From the NCBI RefSeq assembly GCF_016802725.1, contig NC_052679.1, positions 1,364,001 through 1,428,000 on the forward strand: 64,000 bases of DNA. The letters run 5' to 3'. The position numbers and the translations under genes are program-made. Origin of the DNA: Solenopsis invicta (taxonomy: Eukaryota; Arthropoda; Insecta; Hymenoptera; Formicidae). The notes below the pieces were generated by a model, which made no database searches, had not been told where the DNA came from, and worked only from the letters and a program-made list of their open reading frames with translations. Shown in pieces: positions 21,561-34,152 of this stretch; position 1 is the stretch's first letter, and every line of letters starts with the position of its first letter.

Positions 21561-23085
21561 AACACCAGCATTCGATCAAATTCGATGTTCACGCTGCGTA
21601 TAGCAATAGAATTTGTGCCACAATTGTGTAGCAAACAACGATAATGAACTTTTGCGTTCGATGTTCGTCCGTAGGTGAATGCTCCGCTTAATAGACGGTG
21701 AGGTGGAGTGAAATTCATGGTTGAAATGAAAACAATCGCGTAAGTAGGATGCGATATCCGAGCGTAAAACGTTATAGACTGGAGAACGCAAATGAAGAAT
21801 GGATCGCTGTTGTGAGGGTTTTCAACCGGCGGCTGTTGAAGGATCAAATTTTTTGGGAAAACTGAGACACGACGACAGTTTTGAATACGCTGCGAATCCG
21901 ATTATAAGTTATCGCGCTTCGACGAGGAGTTGAGGGAGTATTGACGGCGGCGACGGCGGTCGTCGGTCGTCGAATTCGAAAGGTTCGCGTTTTGCTCAGG
22001 TCGACGGAGTCGACATTTGGGATTCCGTTATTCTCCGGGCCACCCTGTACACGCCGTTGTTGTGGGGGCAATAGCTACTTTACGTATGTACGTATGTACG
22101 TACGATATATGCTACAATACGTAGCTTATGATTCAGTCGCGCTATACATAGCGGTCTACCCCTCGGCGCGGCAGGCCGCCGTTGTTCGATCATAAAGTGC
22201 ATTGCCTTCCTACCTTCCTACCTAGCTTCTCGCTTCCCGCCAATCTCGGGACGAGTCGCCTTGTGAATTACCGCCTTACGTCCCAGCGACGCGTGTTATC
22301 GACGCAGGGGTTGGGTCATGGTTCATACCATTGTTCGTTGGTGTAGCGCGATATACGGAATTACTACGTGTCAATTTTTATACGCGTCCCCGCGTATTCT
22401 CTATTCTTTATTCTTTTCCCTTTCCTGCATATTTAATAGATTCTCCGGAGACGCGCGCGAAAAGAGAGGAGATCGTCCCAACGAAATTATTTCGTTGCCT
22501 TTACGAGGCATTCATAGCCCTGCGCGCGTTCGGCTATGGATGTTATAACAATCCGTAAATGTAATTTCGTTATTAATGTATGACGAGAGAGAATTGTGAG
22601 ACATTCGCGACTCCCGCGGGACGAGAAACGGTTTGGTAGACAGTGCCGACAATCCGCCGGTTTCGGACGGTTCGATGAAAAATTCACTTTCTCCGAGACA
22701 GTGCGAATATGCCAAAACCGTCGGGGATGATTAACGCTCGGTCCGTTAATAGACCGCCCGGAGACTCCCGCCGACAAACCGAGTTACAGTAATTGAGACA
22801 CGGAGGGAGCTGGAAATGATGGGCACGTTAAATTGCGAGACTTACATGCCACGGAAACTCGGCAAAAGTAATCGGTGACTGAGGCGATTTATTTTCGAAT
22901 GTCTTCCAATTCCATGTTAAATTAACGTTGAGCCTCCCATTGTAAGATGTAAGCCGCGAAGGGGAAAATAAATGCAGTTGACCTAAAGCTCTGTATCCAC
23001 CTCTCGTCCCTCTCTTAAGCTCTTTAACCTTCGCTTGAATCGGTAAAAAAGAACAAAATAAGCAGAGTAAAAATTTAGTCAATTC

Positions 23086-23136
23086 AACAACTTTTTTTGT
23101 TCAATGTAATTGCAACTACATTTTTTTCTCTCAGTG
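23086..23136 (+). mobile_element. Two adjacent solo MITE right ends
   Basis: CAACAACTTTTTTTGTTCAATG then TA resembles the right end of the 47.67-kb family D element. It is followed by AATTGCAACTACATTTTTTT and CTCTCAGTG then TA (23137-23138), the family A right end. No matching left ends are evident. Confidence 0.6.
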
Positions 23137-23238
23137 TACAATCAGTGATAACAATTTTTATGCGTTTCTGTTTCAAAGTTTCGTAGGACGTTCGAAGCCC
23201 AATCACTCTGGAGACGTCTTTCAAACCCACAGATTTCT

Positions 23239-23260
23239 GTCTCTCTCTCTCTCTCTCTCT
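23239..23260. repeat. (CT)n microsatellite
   Basis: Uninterrupted CT tract of about 22 bases. Confidence 0.9.
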
Positions 23261-23330
23261 TACTCGATAAACAAAGATTATCGAAAGGGTTAATTCGAGA
23301 GGCTCCGGTTGAAGCCTAGCGCGGAAACGA

Positions 23331-23370
23331 GGCGGCGTCGCGGCGGCGGCGGCAGCGGTGGCGGCGCGCG
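23331..23370. repeat. (CGG)n-rich repeat
   Basis: GGC units with GTC and AGC interruptions, followed by GCGCGCG. Confidence 0.85.
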
Positions 23371-24877
23371 TCGTAAAATGTTTAGTTATTCGTCACCATT
23401 TATATCGGCGTTGCGGACGTGTACGTGCGGGCCGCGGGCCGCGTGTCGCGGCCAGAAATAATCTATGAGTAATTTCTGCCAGGTCGCAATAATAGCTGCG
23501 GCCAGAGCGATTACACGGTTGTCAGGTAAAAGCGCAGGCCGTGGCGGCGGTGGCAAATCGTGATTATTATACCCGCGAACCCACGGCGCGGCTTTTTGCG
23601 AGATATATATTTGGCGGTGGAGGAGGGAGAGAGGGAGAAGGGGGAGGCAAGTCCCGCGACTTTTCAAACTACAGACGTCGATGACGAAAAAAAAAAGATA
23701 TTTTGATGCCGCGGTTAGGTACACGTGATTTCTTTTCTTTGCAAAATTTCCACCTACCGATTTACGAGACACGACGCTTCCTTTCTTCCTCTCGCGAGAC
23801 GCTCGCGAAGCTGACAGATGCGAAAGTGAGGTCGCGGACAAAGAGATATTTCGACAGCATCGTGGATATATTCGAGGTGATGCTCTGGTGTATACGTCCC
23901 GCGCGCGTTTAAAGCTAAATTTAGTTAAACTTAAATTTAGTTAAAAGCGTCTGGCGGAATTCACGTCGCAAGAATGAAGGGAACGCGTTATATGACGAGT
24001 GTGAGGTTTAAAAACGAGAAGTCAGGTTCAACGTCAAGATTCGATTGGTACGCTGACGCCGCTCGCCGATCTCGTATTATTATTTTCAATTCCGTAATTC
24101 CGTTCTACCGCAGATTAAAAATTAACGTACGGATCTATTTTTCGAATACGTTAAAAATAATCAGTTTGCATTGAGTTTTTCTCCAAGGCGATGCGACGAC
24201 GCCGCGACGTCACATTTCACGTGGATTACATCATCGACACTTGGATCCAATCGTCAACGATCGCACGGACTCGAGAGTGCCGGATTGGGCACGTAACTTT
24301 GAAGCGGCCTGTACAAATATAATACAAAAAAAGAAAATGATTTGATTAACCACAGTTAGCGTTGATTAACGTTGAAAATTATCACAATGCAGAAATTAAA
24401 TCGAGATAAATTAGATTAAATAAAATTAAATCAAGTTAAATTCCTGATATAAGCGGCTCTATAAACGCGCTACTCCAATCCCGTATAATATGTTACCATT
24501 AACTCGCCGGCGCACGGCGCGGCATTCGGGTGTGTCAGCACCGGGGATTCACCTCGCCGGATCTTACCATTTTCATGAAAATTATTAAAACGTTTGACGG
24601 TGGCACCGCGATTTTTATCGTGAGTATAGTTAACGGGGCGGTCCCCTCTCCGCGCGCGAGCAGTTCAGCGCTGGGAAAGACGGGCACTGCACACGAGCGA
24701 GGCGAGTCCGTAATTATTGATACATCATGGGTGCGCGCACGAGGAGGAGAAGTTTGCAAGTAATTTAGTAACTTTGGATCTTATAGCGCCGCGCGTCGAG
24801 TTATAGCTCAACTTAGTTACTATTGCAGAAACGACTCCGCCGAATATAACGCGGGGAGCGAGCAGTTCGATATTAAT

Positions 24878-24926
24878 AAGAAGAAAAAAAGAAGAAGAAG
24901 AAGAAGAGAGAAAGAGAGGGGGGGAG
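24878..24926. repeat. (GAA)n/GA purine tract
   Basis: Purine-only strand of about 49 bases: AAGAAG units, then GAGAGAAAGAGAG, then a G run. Such mirror-like purine tracts can form triplex DNA. Confidence 0.9.
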
Positions 24927-25299
24927 GCGAGAAGAGGAGCGAGAGAGAATCGCCTTTCCAACAATAATAACGGCCGCGCCGGCGGTAACTTTGTATTATG
25001 TGGAAGACGGCGATAAATTTTCGAAAGTTCGCAAGACAATTCCGCGGCGGAATTGCCAGGCTACGGCCGCCGCGAGCGAGCAAAGCGCGAAACGCGCTCG
25101 CACTCGCGCTCGGGCGGAAAACAATAATTATCGAAATTCATTTAATCGCAATTTAACGAACTCGATGTCGAAATTAAATTATTTAACTTTAATTTCATTC
25201 GGTTACGATTCTCGTAAGTTCGTAGCAATATATAAAATCTATACAAATACGGCTAGATTAAATTTTCATTCGCGTATAATTTGTAAGCGCGCGCGAGCG

Positions 25300-25333
25300 C
25301 TCTCTCTCTCTCTCTCTCTCTTTCTCTTTCTCG
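25300..25333. repeat. (CT)n microsatellite
   Basis: CT dinucleotides directly after a GCGCGAGCGC stretch. Confidence 0.95.
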
Positions 25334-25756
25334 CGTGTACGTATACCAGAGAGACACGCACACTCTGTGGTATCGAATTTGTGTAAATTAAAATAGATTA
25401 AATTTGCGCAAAAACGCGTACCCGTTGCGTTCGCGCGACGTCGCGCTTGCGTTAACACTTAAACAACGAGTAGCGCAAATTGAATTGAATTTCAATTTCT
25501 TTGCGCGACACCGATCGCTGCCCGGTGTAATTAATTCAATTCTGCTTACACATAAATAATTGCGCCCGCGTACGTGGCACGCCGAAACTGATCGACTGCG
25601 AGAGCAACTTTTTTGCTTCGTTCCGATGATAGATCCCAATTACGCCACTTAAGCCTGGTTGCATCAGTTGCCGACTTTGGTCATCCCCTCCTCCCTTCCT
25701 CTCATGTCTTTATCAAAGATAAGACTATGTTATTCTTTTCCTCTGCGCGCATTATA

Positions 25757-26152
25757 CACTGAGAAAAATGTGTTTGGTATTTGTAACTATAATTGGATAA
25801 TAAAGTAATTATGGTTAGGAGTCCCATTTTATAGTTATTGCTGCTATTACGTCAGTAATAATAACCTTATGTTTATAGCTTTATTAACTATAAAAAAAGT
25901 TTTACTACAAATTATGTTAATTTCAAATATTATTATAGTAAAGATATGATAGTAAAAATAAACATTTTCATGTAGTAAACGTAATCACAATTATAATGAA
26001 TACAACTATTTTTTCAACATTTGTTTACTATTTGTGCAGTAATAATCATTAAAATCTATAAATATATATGGTTAAATGTATGTAGTTGACTGACAATGGC
26101 TATAAATTGTAGTTAAATTATGGTAATTGCCACCATTTTTTTTCTCTTAATG
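25757..26152 (+). mobile_element. MITE family A, full-length copy (A4)
   Basis: A 396-bp copy bounded by TA on both sides (25755-25756, 26153-26154). The left end is CACTGAGAAAAATGTGTTTG with TATTTGTAACTATAATTG; the right end is AATTGCCACCATTTTTTTTC then TCTTAATG. The interior has TTTTATAGTTATTGCTGCTA, AAAAAGTTTTACTACAAATT and ACATTTGTTTACTATTTGTG, shared with the 30.3, 34.2 and 44.4-kb copies. No frame of note; non-autonomous. Confidence 0.85.
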
Positions 26153-26154
26153 TA

Positions 26155-27560
26155 CACAAGAGAATTTTCTCATAAAATTTAATCTGAAAATATATCATGA
26201 TAGGCGTAGAACAACATTGTATTTTGAAGAATTTTATGTGATTTTCTTTGATTTATTAATATCTATTATACATATTTTTATATTTTAACACAGTCAAACA
26301 TGAAATACGTTTGATTATTTTTACAAAATTGTATAGTTAAATTTTAATGATTTTAAAATACATCGGACAGAGTGATTCTTTATTAATTTAAATAGAATAA
26401 ATACCAAATAGCGATAAACATATACAATATTTTGTATAAATTTTACAATGCGGTATATTTTCAATCTGACTTGGTCATGATAATTTTATCATGTAGCATA
26501 ATAATTGATCACGGCGCGCTGTTTATACTATAAATAGACAATACATTTATCAATAGAAGAAACGATGTAGCACCGTAAAGTAAAAGATTTATGATTCTCG
26601 AGCTTGAATTCTATACTGCATAAAAATTTAGAAAATTTACATAAATAATAGATGTAAAAGGTCATATGATTAGTCTTATAAATACAAAAAAATCACAATT
26701 AAATTAATTTTACAAAAATTGTATAATATTACAAAAATATGTAGATTTGCTTTTATTATGTAAATATATTTTATTTTATATGAAAAATTACACACTTAAC
26801 AATATATTTTAAATATTTTATGCAATTATCCAAATTTTTGTAACATTACGTAATACTATGGTATTTCATGTATCACTGTGAAAAATAGTGCGATCAGCAT
26901 TCAACATGCATACAGTGCGAAAATTCTGTCCCGCCTAGCATCACTGCAGGCACCGTCATTCTATTGTTACAACATGATAAAGAGATAATATTTGAATGTA
27001 CAATAATACAATTGCAGAAAGTATTGTTTCATTATCATTTCTATAATTTTCCGTACATATTGTAAGTTGCTTCTGCCATCTTCTTAAAAAAGGTGTAAAA
27101 TTCCATACGTTTGTAAATTTGCAATATACACACGTGTGGAATTTTACAACGATTATAGTGGGTCTCGAAATTATCCATAACAGATGCAAATTTATACAAA
27201 ATTTGTTTAAAGTGTAGGATAAGCGTGCTTTTTGAAGACGGTATATACATATACATTAAATACACAAGTCGTATAAATTTTGTACATGATTGTATATCAT
27301 TGTAAATATAAGAAAATTTGATCTCAATTTGTAAAAAAATTTTTCTTCAAAATATTTTACAATGCTGCAAGATAATTTTTATTTAGGACGTAAAATGTCT
27401 TTTGCATATTTCAACAATTTATATTGTTACTCATAAAATTTGATAAATTGTTCCAAGCTTATCGTCACACGTGATAAAATTTGTAGTGAATTTTGTAGTA
27501 AAATAACGAAAAATTTTCTCCGTGTAGAGAAAACTGTAATATCTATGTAGAGAGTCGGTG
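26155..27560. other. AT-rich stretch, possible old repeat
   Basis: No gene seen. TATCACTGTGAAAAATAG at about 26871 and AAAATTTTCTCCGTG then TA ending about 27526 look like weak inverted termini of a degraded element of roughly 650 bp. GTGTGGAATTTTACAACG near 27133 is loosely mirrored upstream by GTGTAAAATTCCATACG near 27092. Confidence 0.4.
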
Positions 27561-28120
27561 AATCTCGCTAAACAAAAAAAAAGCTCAATCCTCATCCGCG
27601 GCTGCGACCCCCGCTTGCTTATTTTAAATTAAAAGCTCAATTTCAAGTTGGATCTTTTGAAAAGAAACTTCACTATTACGCGTGCGTGTGGATTCCTCCC
27701 CCTACAAGAATATTTCTCCGACGCCGCCTATATACGCCACCGAGTTATCTTCCACTGGGGTTAATTAGCCGATGCATGGTAGGAAATCGCTTGCGTGCGA
27801 GAACGACGCGGGTCCCTCCCGCGAAATATCTCGCATTCCGATCGTGATCGCCCCTGTCGTCACGCGGACGCAATCCCGGACGCGGGCGTTTCTTTTCCGC
27901 GGCAGTACGCGAAACCGCATGCTCTTTTTATTCTTAACGTGATGCAAATTACAAACGTGCGTCACGCTGTACGTACACTTGAGCACAAAAATCAGGGGTC
28001 AGAGTGATGTGGGTATAATTATTGCTCGTGTGAGAAACGGTTGTTTATTAGTATTAATGATTTTCATGAAGTCGCAGTTATTTGTGTAATTGCTCAGACT
28101 TTTAGAAAACCTATACGGTG
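27561..28120. other. GC-rich noncoding island
   Basis: Short CpG-rich stretch with open frames of about 70 codons on both strands and no recognisable content. Confidence 0.55.
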
Positions 28121-29009
28121 TAAAAAAAGTTTTGTTTTTATGTTAAAATCAGTCTTTGTCAAAATTTTTATGTTGAGTTTTTAACAAGTATTAATTTTAA
28201 CATAATGCGATTATTTGAATATTTGATTTGAGAATATTTTGTATTAAATTGATGCATTTCTCAGTGCTATATAACACAGTTTATGAATAAATAAATAAAT
28301 AGCATAAAAATAATATAATTTTGAAACGTAATTTGTGCAAGATGAATGAATATAATGTACAACATATTATGAATATTAATTTTAATGAAGAAATACGTTT
28401 TTATAATCTGATTTCAAATTGTATCGAAGTGGTACATTTTTGTTTTGATTTTTTACGTTACATATGTTATTTTCTAATATATTGATCTTGTATTGTAAAT
28501 TAACACCAAAATTTACATGAACCGTTTGGGACAAGAAATATAGGTTAAATTTAATACAAATTTTCCAACTGTGCAGAAAATATTTTAATAAGGAGTGAGA
28601 TACAGAAATGGAGAGCAAAAATATATATCTAAATTCTTTGTCTTTATTATTTCAGAAAAACATACAAATAATTTAAATTGTTATTTTAAAATAATATTCT
28701 GTGGAAATAAAATAATTTAGTGTGCGAGACAATTGGTAATTATTTTACTAGTCTGAAATCAGGTGAAAGAAAGATAATGAAGTCGGTAAAAAGAAAAAAA
28801 AAATGTTGGTGTGCGATTCTTCAACGGTACGCTTTCGTACGAGCGAGGATCGCACGCAATGCAAATAAAGAACACAGAGGGTACGATTTTACGATAAGAA
28901 ACGTGTGTAACGTCACGAATTAGTTAATTCTACTCCCATTTGGCGAATGTAAACGAAGGCAGCGAGTGCTGCTTTGATTTATCTACTCGTTTATCTGAAT
29001 CAGTTCTGC
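28121..29009. other. AT-rich noncoding stretch
   Basis: TACGGTGTAAAAAAAGTTTTG at 28118-28138 resembles a MITE left end (compare TTTTTTTTAACAGTGTA near 12.02 kb), and CTCAGTG at 28262 resembles a right end, but the arms do not match well. Nothing else identified. Confidence 0.4.
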
Positions 29010-29105
29010 ACGGAAAGAACGAGAGATTTTGTTAAAGCATTTAAAAATTTAGCTAGTAACAAATTCCAAAATTAATCTTGTTGGATAATTGAAATAATTG
29101 TGTGG
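29010..29105 (+). mobile_element. MITE family E left-end fragment
   Basis: CACGGAAAGAACGAGAGATT, then AAAAATTTAGCTAGTAACAA and TTGGATAATTGAAATAATTG, match the left ~95 bp of family E (see 37.3, 47.7 and 57.9 kb). The right half is absent. Confidence 0.65.
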
Positions 29106-29382
29106 AACGCTGCAGAAAAGCGTGACGATTGAGGCTGGCTGCGAAAAGCTTTGACTTTTAGCAACCTCGATTCGAGTGTCCTACTACTATAATTATATAT
29201 CGAAACCCAATGAAATTATTTTCGGATCTATACCGAGATAAAGTTTTAAACACTATATGAAAGACTAGATAACAAAACCCGTATTCTTCCCGTGTACGTT
29301 ATTCGATTGCGGTGCCAGGGTCGTCAAAGCCGTCTGTTCTTGAATATACACGCGCGCTTTTGCGAGCAAGTGTACCACCCGA

Positions 29383-29410
29383 CGCGGCGCGGCACGGCGC
29401 GGCGCGGCGC
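29383..29410. repeat. (GGCGC)n pentanucleotide repeat
   Basis: GCGGC/GGCGC units with one ACG interruption. Related pentanucleotide repeats occur at 33479-33494 and 46823-46871. Confidence 0.85.
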
Positions 29411-29590
29411 ACTTACCGCGGGCGCGGCTGTACGCCCGTGTTCTCCTTTCAGCCGGGGGTAGATCGCGGACGATATTTCATTCGATATTGCAGCCCCGGC
29501 ATTATTTCTCTATTTCAGTAGCCGGCCCGGCGCGCCGGAGAATAAATTGTTTAATTTATATTAAAAAATAAATAGAGCCGGGCACGCGGG

Positions 29591-29604
29591 AGGGAAAGAG
29601 AGAT

Positions 29605-29636
<32 letters not shown>

Positions 29637-29637
29637 C
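29591..29637. repeat. (GA)n microsatellite
   Basis: GA tract with an ATAAAG interruption near its start, bounded by GCGCGGGCGGGCGCGC. Confidence 0.95.
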
Positions 29638-30320
29638 GCGGGCGGGCGCGCCCACGCCGCGGACGGCCCCAGAAATATTACTTTTAATATTAGCATTCGC
29701 CCCCGCCGTGTCCCCGCCCTCTCCCGTCTCTCCCTTGTCCGCTGCAACTTCGCTTCCTCCCTCCTGAGCGATGCAACCCGCTCTCCTCCTCACCGGCCAG
29801 ACCTCCTCCCCACGGCGGTGTGGTTCTTTTGCTCTCTTTCCGATCCGCGGAACTCTCGCCGAGCGACGACGCGCGACGTGTTACGCACGCGAGGCGACGA
29901 CGGACGAGGCGGCACCGGGTGAGGAAAAAAAGGAACGCGTGAGTAGAAAAAAGGGGAGAGAAAGGGGGAGGGGGAGAAAGCGCGCCACGTCAGCGAGAAA
30001 TTAGAAGAGAACGGAAAATTTATTGCAGCGGCGCGCACGGTTTCATCCCCCGTGTCGCGAAAGACTACGCCTGTTAAACGCGATCGATCAGGGATCTCTT
30101 CCTTCGGCTTGGGATAAAATATTTAAATTAACACCGGAGGGTTGCAGGACCCGGTTCGAGTCGAGCATCGGGAGTGCGAACGGAAGACGTGACGTTCGTT
30201 AGTCGATACGAAACTCCTCGCTTTTCTTAAAATAGAATGAAATCTGTGACAATCGTGTTTCATTTATATTCGTCAGTTTAGCATCTTGTTATACACATAT
30301 AGGTTTCTTTTATAATTATA

Positions 30321-30713
30321 TCGAAAGAAAACTGATATTTGTGGCTATAATTGTATGGTGAAATAATCACACTCAAGAGCTCCATTTTTATAGTTATTAC
30401 TGCTACAATAGTAATAACTTTGTATTTACATCAACAATAAACATTTTATTACAAATTATGATAATTTTAAATATTAAAATATCAAGATACAGATGATAAA
30501 AATGAAATAAATATTTTTTATAGTAAATGCAATCTTAATTGTAATAAATACAACTATTTTTTAAACATTCGTTTATCATCTGTGTTATAATTTGCATGGT
30601 TGCTAAAACAACTATTGTATAAGTATAGTTGGCTATTGTATAAGTATGGTCGTATAAGTATATTGAAAATGACTATGAATTACGATAATTGCGATCATTT
30701 TTTTTTCTCAGTG
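30321..30713 (+). mobile_element. MITE family A, full-length copy (A5)
   Basis: A 393-bp copy between TA dinucleotides (30319-30320, 30714-30715). The left end is diverged (TCGAAAGAAAACTGATATTTG); the right end GCGATCATTTTTTTTTCTCA then GTG is well kept. The interior follows A4 segment by segment, with a small local duplication of TATTGTATAAGTAT(A/G)GT near 30620-30655. Confidence 0.85.
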
Positions 30714-30730
30714 TAAAAACCGTCTTCGCG

Positions 30731-31590
30731 TTATTAATTCAAATATTGATCGACCTAGGAGATTGTTTCCCTAGAGCGTCACCTCCTCTCTATTCGCTCG
30801 AAACGCACGACTCTAAACCGGAAACGCCGCCACACAAGATCCGGTTATAGCACGGCCGCTCACGGTACAGTTAATAAATTACGAAAGACGTTTCAAATGT
30901 AGCGTAAAATGTAGGTTACCAGCCCCACCCCCTCACTCTCCACCGACCAGACCAAGCTCCGTCCTCAACCCTTGCGGAACTCCAACACTGCCTACCGACG
31001 TTACCATTCCCCCGCCGTCCCTCTCATCCGTCCCATCCTCACGGTTACCCCTATGAAAACCCCCTCCGCCTCCCCTCGTCCTTCCGTCGTCTCTCCCCTG
31101 GCCCCCGTTCATCCCCTTCCCTTCTATGCAGCCGCCCTCGCCCTCCTGTATAATGTACGGAGCCGAGCGAGCGAGATGAATGGCAAGATGGCGACGAATA
31201 TTTCATGAGACGCATTAATATTGCAACGTCTCATCTCACGGATGTATCGGGGTAACATAATGCCCCGCTATAGATAGCTCCTTATTAAACCAAGACGTGC
31301 CGCGCAACGAGCGTTGAACAACGTTCTATCTATATAATGCCCGCCGTCCGCTCGACAAAATCTTCGTCGCTTTTCGTCCACGAGCGACCAATCCAGCCAG
31401 CAACGGGACAGCTAGTAGCAGCATCCGTCTGTGCCTCGTCTGCTCGCTCGTTCGCGTGACCGCGCGTCTCTTCATGGCCGTGATCTCCATCGTTCGCGAA
31501 TTTCACGTCCCGAGAAAGTAGCCTCGTCCCAGATCATCGTTTTCAGTGCAAATTCATGCACGAAACCGTACACTAAATCCAAGTATCTTA
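30731..31590. other. GC-rich noncoding block with promoter-like words
   Basis: The C/T-rich stretch 30920-31140 gives Pro/Ser-rich chance frames. AAGATGGCGAC at 31185-31195 matches the YY1/Pho consensus core and lies about 36 bases after TATAATG at 31149; CTATATAATG at 31330-31339 is a second TATA-like word. No gene start can be tied to either. Confidence 0.4.
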
Positions 31591-32100
31591 AAAGTGCTTC
31601 ATTCATGTAAGATAAAGTGGTATAATTTTGAACGTAGCACATTTCTAAGCGAAATAAGATTTTCAAAGTTCAAATTGGCTAATTCTGATTTCATTGTGTG
31701 ATGTCGATAATCATTTGCTTGTTAGTCTAAATGCGTAAAAGTTGTTGCTTCTCTTTTCTTCGAAAACTCTTCTTTTTGTTCGAAGATATGACTTCGAACA
31801 CGCAGCTGTTCAAATATTTGGGAACAAATCTGAAAACAAATTTAATTTTGAATAGTATTTAGTAATAATATTATTTATTTTTTTGTCAATTTCTCTTGTA
31901 TCATTACGAAATATAAGTGCTACATAAACAGTTTATTTGACAAATGCTAATGCTACGTTTAGAATTATACTTGTGGTAAAAATAAGGTGTAAAAACGTGT
32001 TAAACTACACATTTAAACATATAAATTTACCTTTGGGTAGTACAGCGTGTTATTTTTACATGAAAACCTAAATCCCACATGAATGAGCTTTTCACATATA
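31591..32100. other. AT-rich noncoding stretch
   Basis: Nothing recognisable: no repeat match to other parts of the window and only short open frames. Confidence 0.6.
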
Positions 32101-32974
32101 CATAAAAGTGTTTGGTATTTGTGATAATTGGTAAAATAATTATCGTTAGACATTCCATTTTTTCAGTTATTATTTCTATAAATTGGCAAATTAGTAAACT
32201 TAATATCTTTAATTCTACAAAGTATGAAACGAGCTTGCTGCCATAAATTATGACAGTTTTAAATATTAATTTTAGTAAATTATCAATGTATGGATAATAA
32301 AAATAAAATATATATTTTTATGTAATAAATAAAGTTGTAATTATATTGAATGTAATTACTTTTTTTACATTCGTTTATTATTTACGTAGCAATAATCAGT
32401 ATTGCACTTGAATAATTTAAAATTATCTACATGGATAAAATAAATTATTCGTACATGTATCTCAAATAAGTTATTTAATTTAAAATTTATCTAGATAAAA
32501 CATTATATATCGTTTCATTTAAATAATTTTAAGATAATATTGTTGTGAGCAAAACAATTTAAATCTTAAAATATAAAAACAATACATTCACATTTTTATT
32601 TATCAGTTTTTATTTCCTAAAAATAAAAGTTCTCAAATAATTTAATTTAACAAAAAAGTGTTAAAATAAATGATAGCTTGAAGATTAAAGTTTAGGACAA
32701 TTTTTTATATTCAATGTTTACATGAACTCGAATAAATTAAAAAAGGTTACACCTTTTTAATCTAAAATAAGAAGATAACATATACTTTAATGATCTAAAT
32801 AAAGCCATTTCTTCATCTAGAGAATTACTTAGATAATTTTGTATAGATAACAGAGCAAACATTGGTAATAATAGCTATAATAATTTGAACATGATTAATA
32901 CAACTAAAAATATATATATTAACACCGAAAATGACTTAATTACATGATAATTTCAGTAATTTTTTCTCTCAAGG
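32101..32974 (+). mobile_element. MITE family A copy (A6) with ~465-bp insertion
   Basis: The left part (AAAAGTGTTTGGTATTTGTG... to GTAGCAATAATCAG near 32400) and the right part (from ATAGCTATAATAATTTGAAC near 32870 to TTTTTTCTCTCAAGG, then TA at 32975) are family A. The AT-rich stretch between, about 32405-32870, is absent from other copies. It has TTTAAAATTATCTACATGG on one side and TTAGATAATTTTGTATAGAT on the other, so the insert may itself be an old inverted-repeat element. Confidence 0.7.
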
Positions 32975-34152
32975 TATTTGGATTTGCGATGTAAAGAGCA
33001 CAGATCTGGATAATATTATCTAATTGAGCGAACCAAAATTGCAATTTTTGACAAAACGGAGCAACAAAACTTCCAAGATCGATCAGAAAAGTATAGTAAT
33101 TATGTTTGTTTGATGTATTTAAAATTCATTGTAAATGCGTTTCGCAAAATAGTTACTCGAACTGTGAATTAGAAGGTTCATGGTTCGCGGTGGAATGGAA
33201 TGTTAAATAAATCAGGGAATTTATGAAAAGATTATTCCTGTGGCGCGTCGAAAATGACAGACGAATCATCTAATTTCGTCGTTTCGGATAATGCTGCGCG
33301 AATAATATCTGTCTACGTAGTTAGCTGTTTGTATTCTAAATATCTATCCTAAATATAGCACTGGAATCACACCTTCGTCTGTAAAAATATGTAACTCGCC
33401 GATGATCCTCGCTCGCTTTTTCCCACGGAAGACTCCGTTCTGGCAAGAATCGATCGATATTACACCGATATCATCCACGCGGCGCGGCGCGGCGTTCCGG
33501 TACCGAATGAATAAAGGCGTACCGATGCTTCATTTCATCTCTTCTACATGGAACACACTCGCGACAAGGTCAACCACCTTCTCGCCGACGAGATTTCACG
33601 AGGGAAGGTGGGGGAGGGATAGATGAAAAGTCGATAATGAGACGATGTTAAGAGATCGCCGCTTAACGCCGCGCAAGATTTTAAATTAGAATGCACCTCA
33701 TAATCGCGATATCAAGGAAACGTCAATTAACAATTGCGCCGCGATCCGCGGAATTTTAGGGACTAACAGCGTTAGGCGTCGTTAATTATTTGTTTTTTGT
33801 CGCCCCGTTAAAAATACCCTCCCGCGCGATGTACTCCCCGACGACGATGGTAATAATAGCAAATAGTTATTCGAAAATTTATCGCCCGTCTGTGCGTCTT
33901 CCCCGCTTCCACTTATCATTTACTCCGCACAGCTACCCCACTCGTCATACCAGTAATAAATTTTCTTTCAACTGCTGGCGATCTTAAGATTTGCCGCGGC
34001 AAATATTAGTTACACTCCGTTCCTTTTTTGTCTCTTTTCACGTGTTTTTATTGATATAATCGGATAAATTTTTTTAGCGTAGTACCGAATGAGAGCACAA
34101 GGAAAGAATTCTTTGAATTGACTCTCGAAATCATGGTACAGTCGTGGGACAA
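32975..34152. other. Mixed noncoding stretch, no gene seen
   Basis: AT-rich to about 33390, then CpG-rich with a short GGCGC run at 33479-33494. Open frames of 62-74 codons without recognisable content. Confidence 0.6.

Larger units (their letters stand above)
21561..25730. other. Mixed, mostly GC-rich noncoding stretch
   Basis: No gene seen. The open frames of up to 151 codons (23386-23841 minus) lack domains. It holds an ACGTATGT run at 22081-22107, a GGGCCACCCTGTACAC motif at 22037-22052, two TAAATTTAGTTAAA units at 23916-23946, CT and GAA microsatellites, and solo MITE ends near 23.1 kb. Confidence 0.6.
29281..30240. other. GC-rich noncoding block, no gene seen
   Basis: Contains a CGGCG repeat, a GA tract and Arg-rich chance frames. 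GGTTCGAGTC at 30153-30162 resembles a tRNA B box, but no A box or cloverleaf fits around it. Confidence 0.6.

Noticed and set aside
26872..27526. Possible ~650-bp transposon with CACTGTGAAAAA and TTTTCTCCGTG ends
   Set aside because: Ends match weakly and subterminal regions are not clearly mirrored; mentioned only as a possible old repeat.
30120..30190. GGTTCGAGTC resembling a tRNA B box
   Set aside because: No A box at the right distance and no acceptor stem pairing around it.
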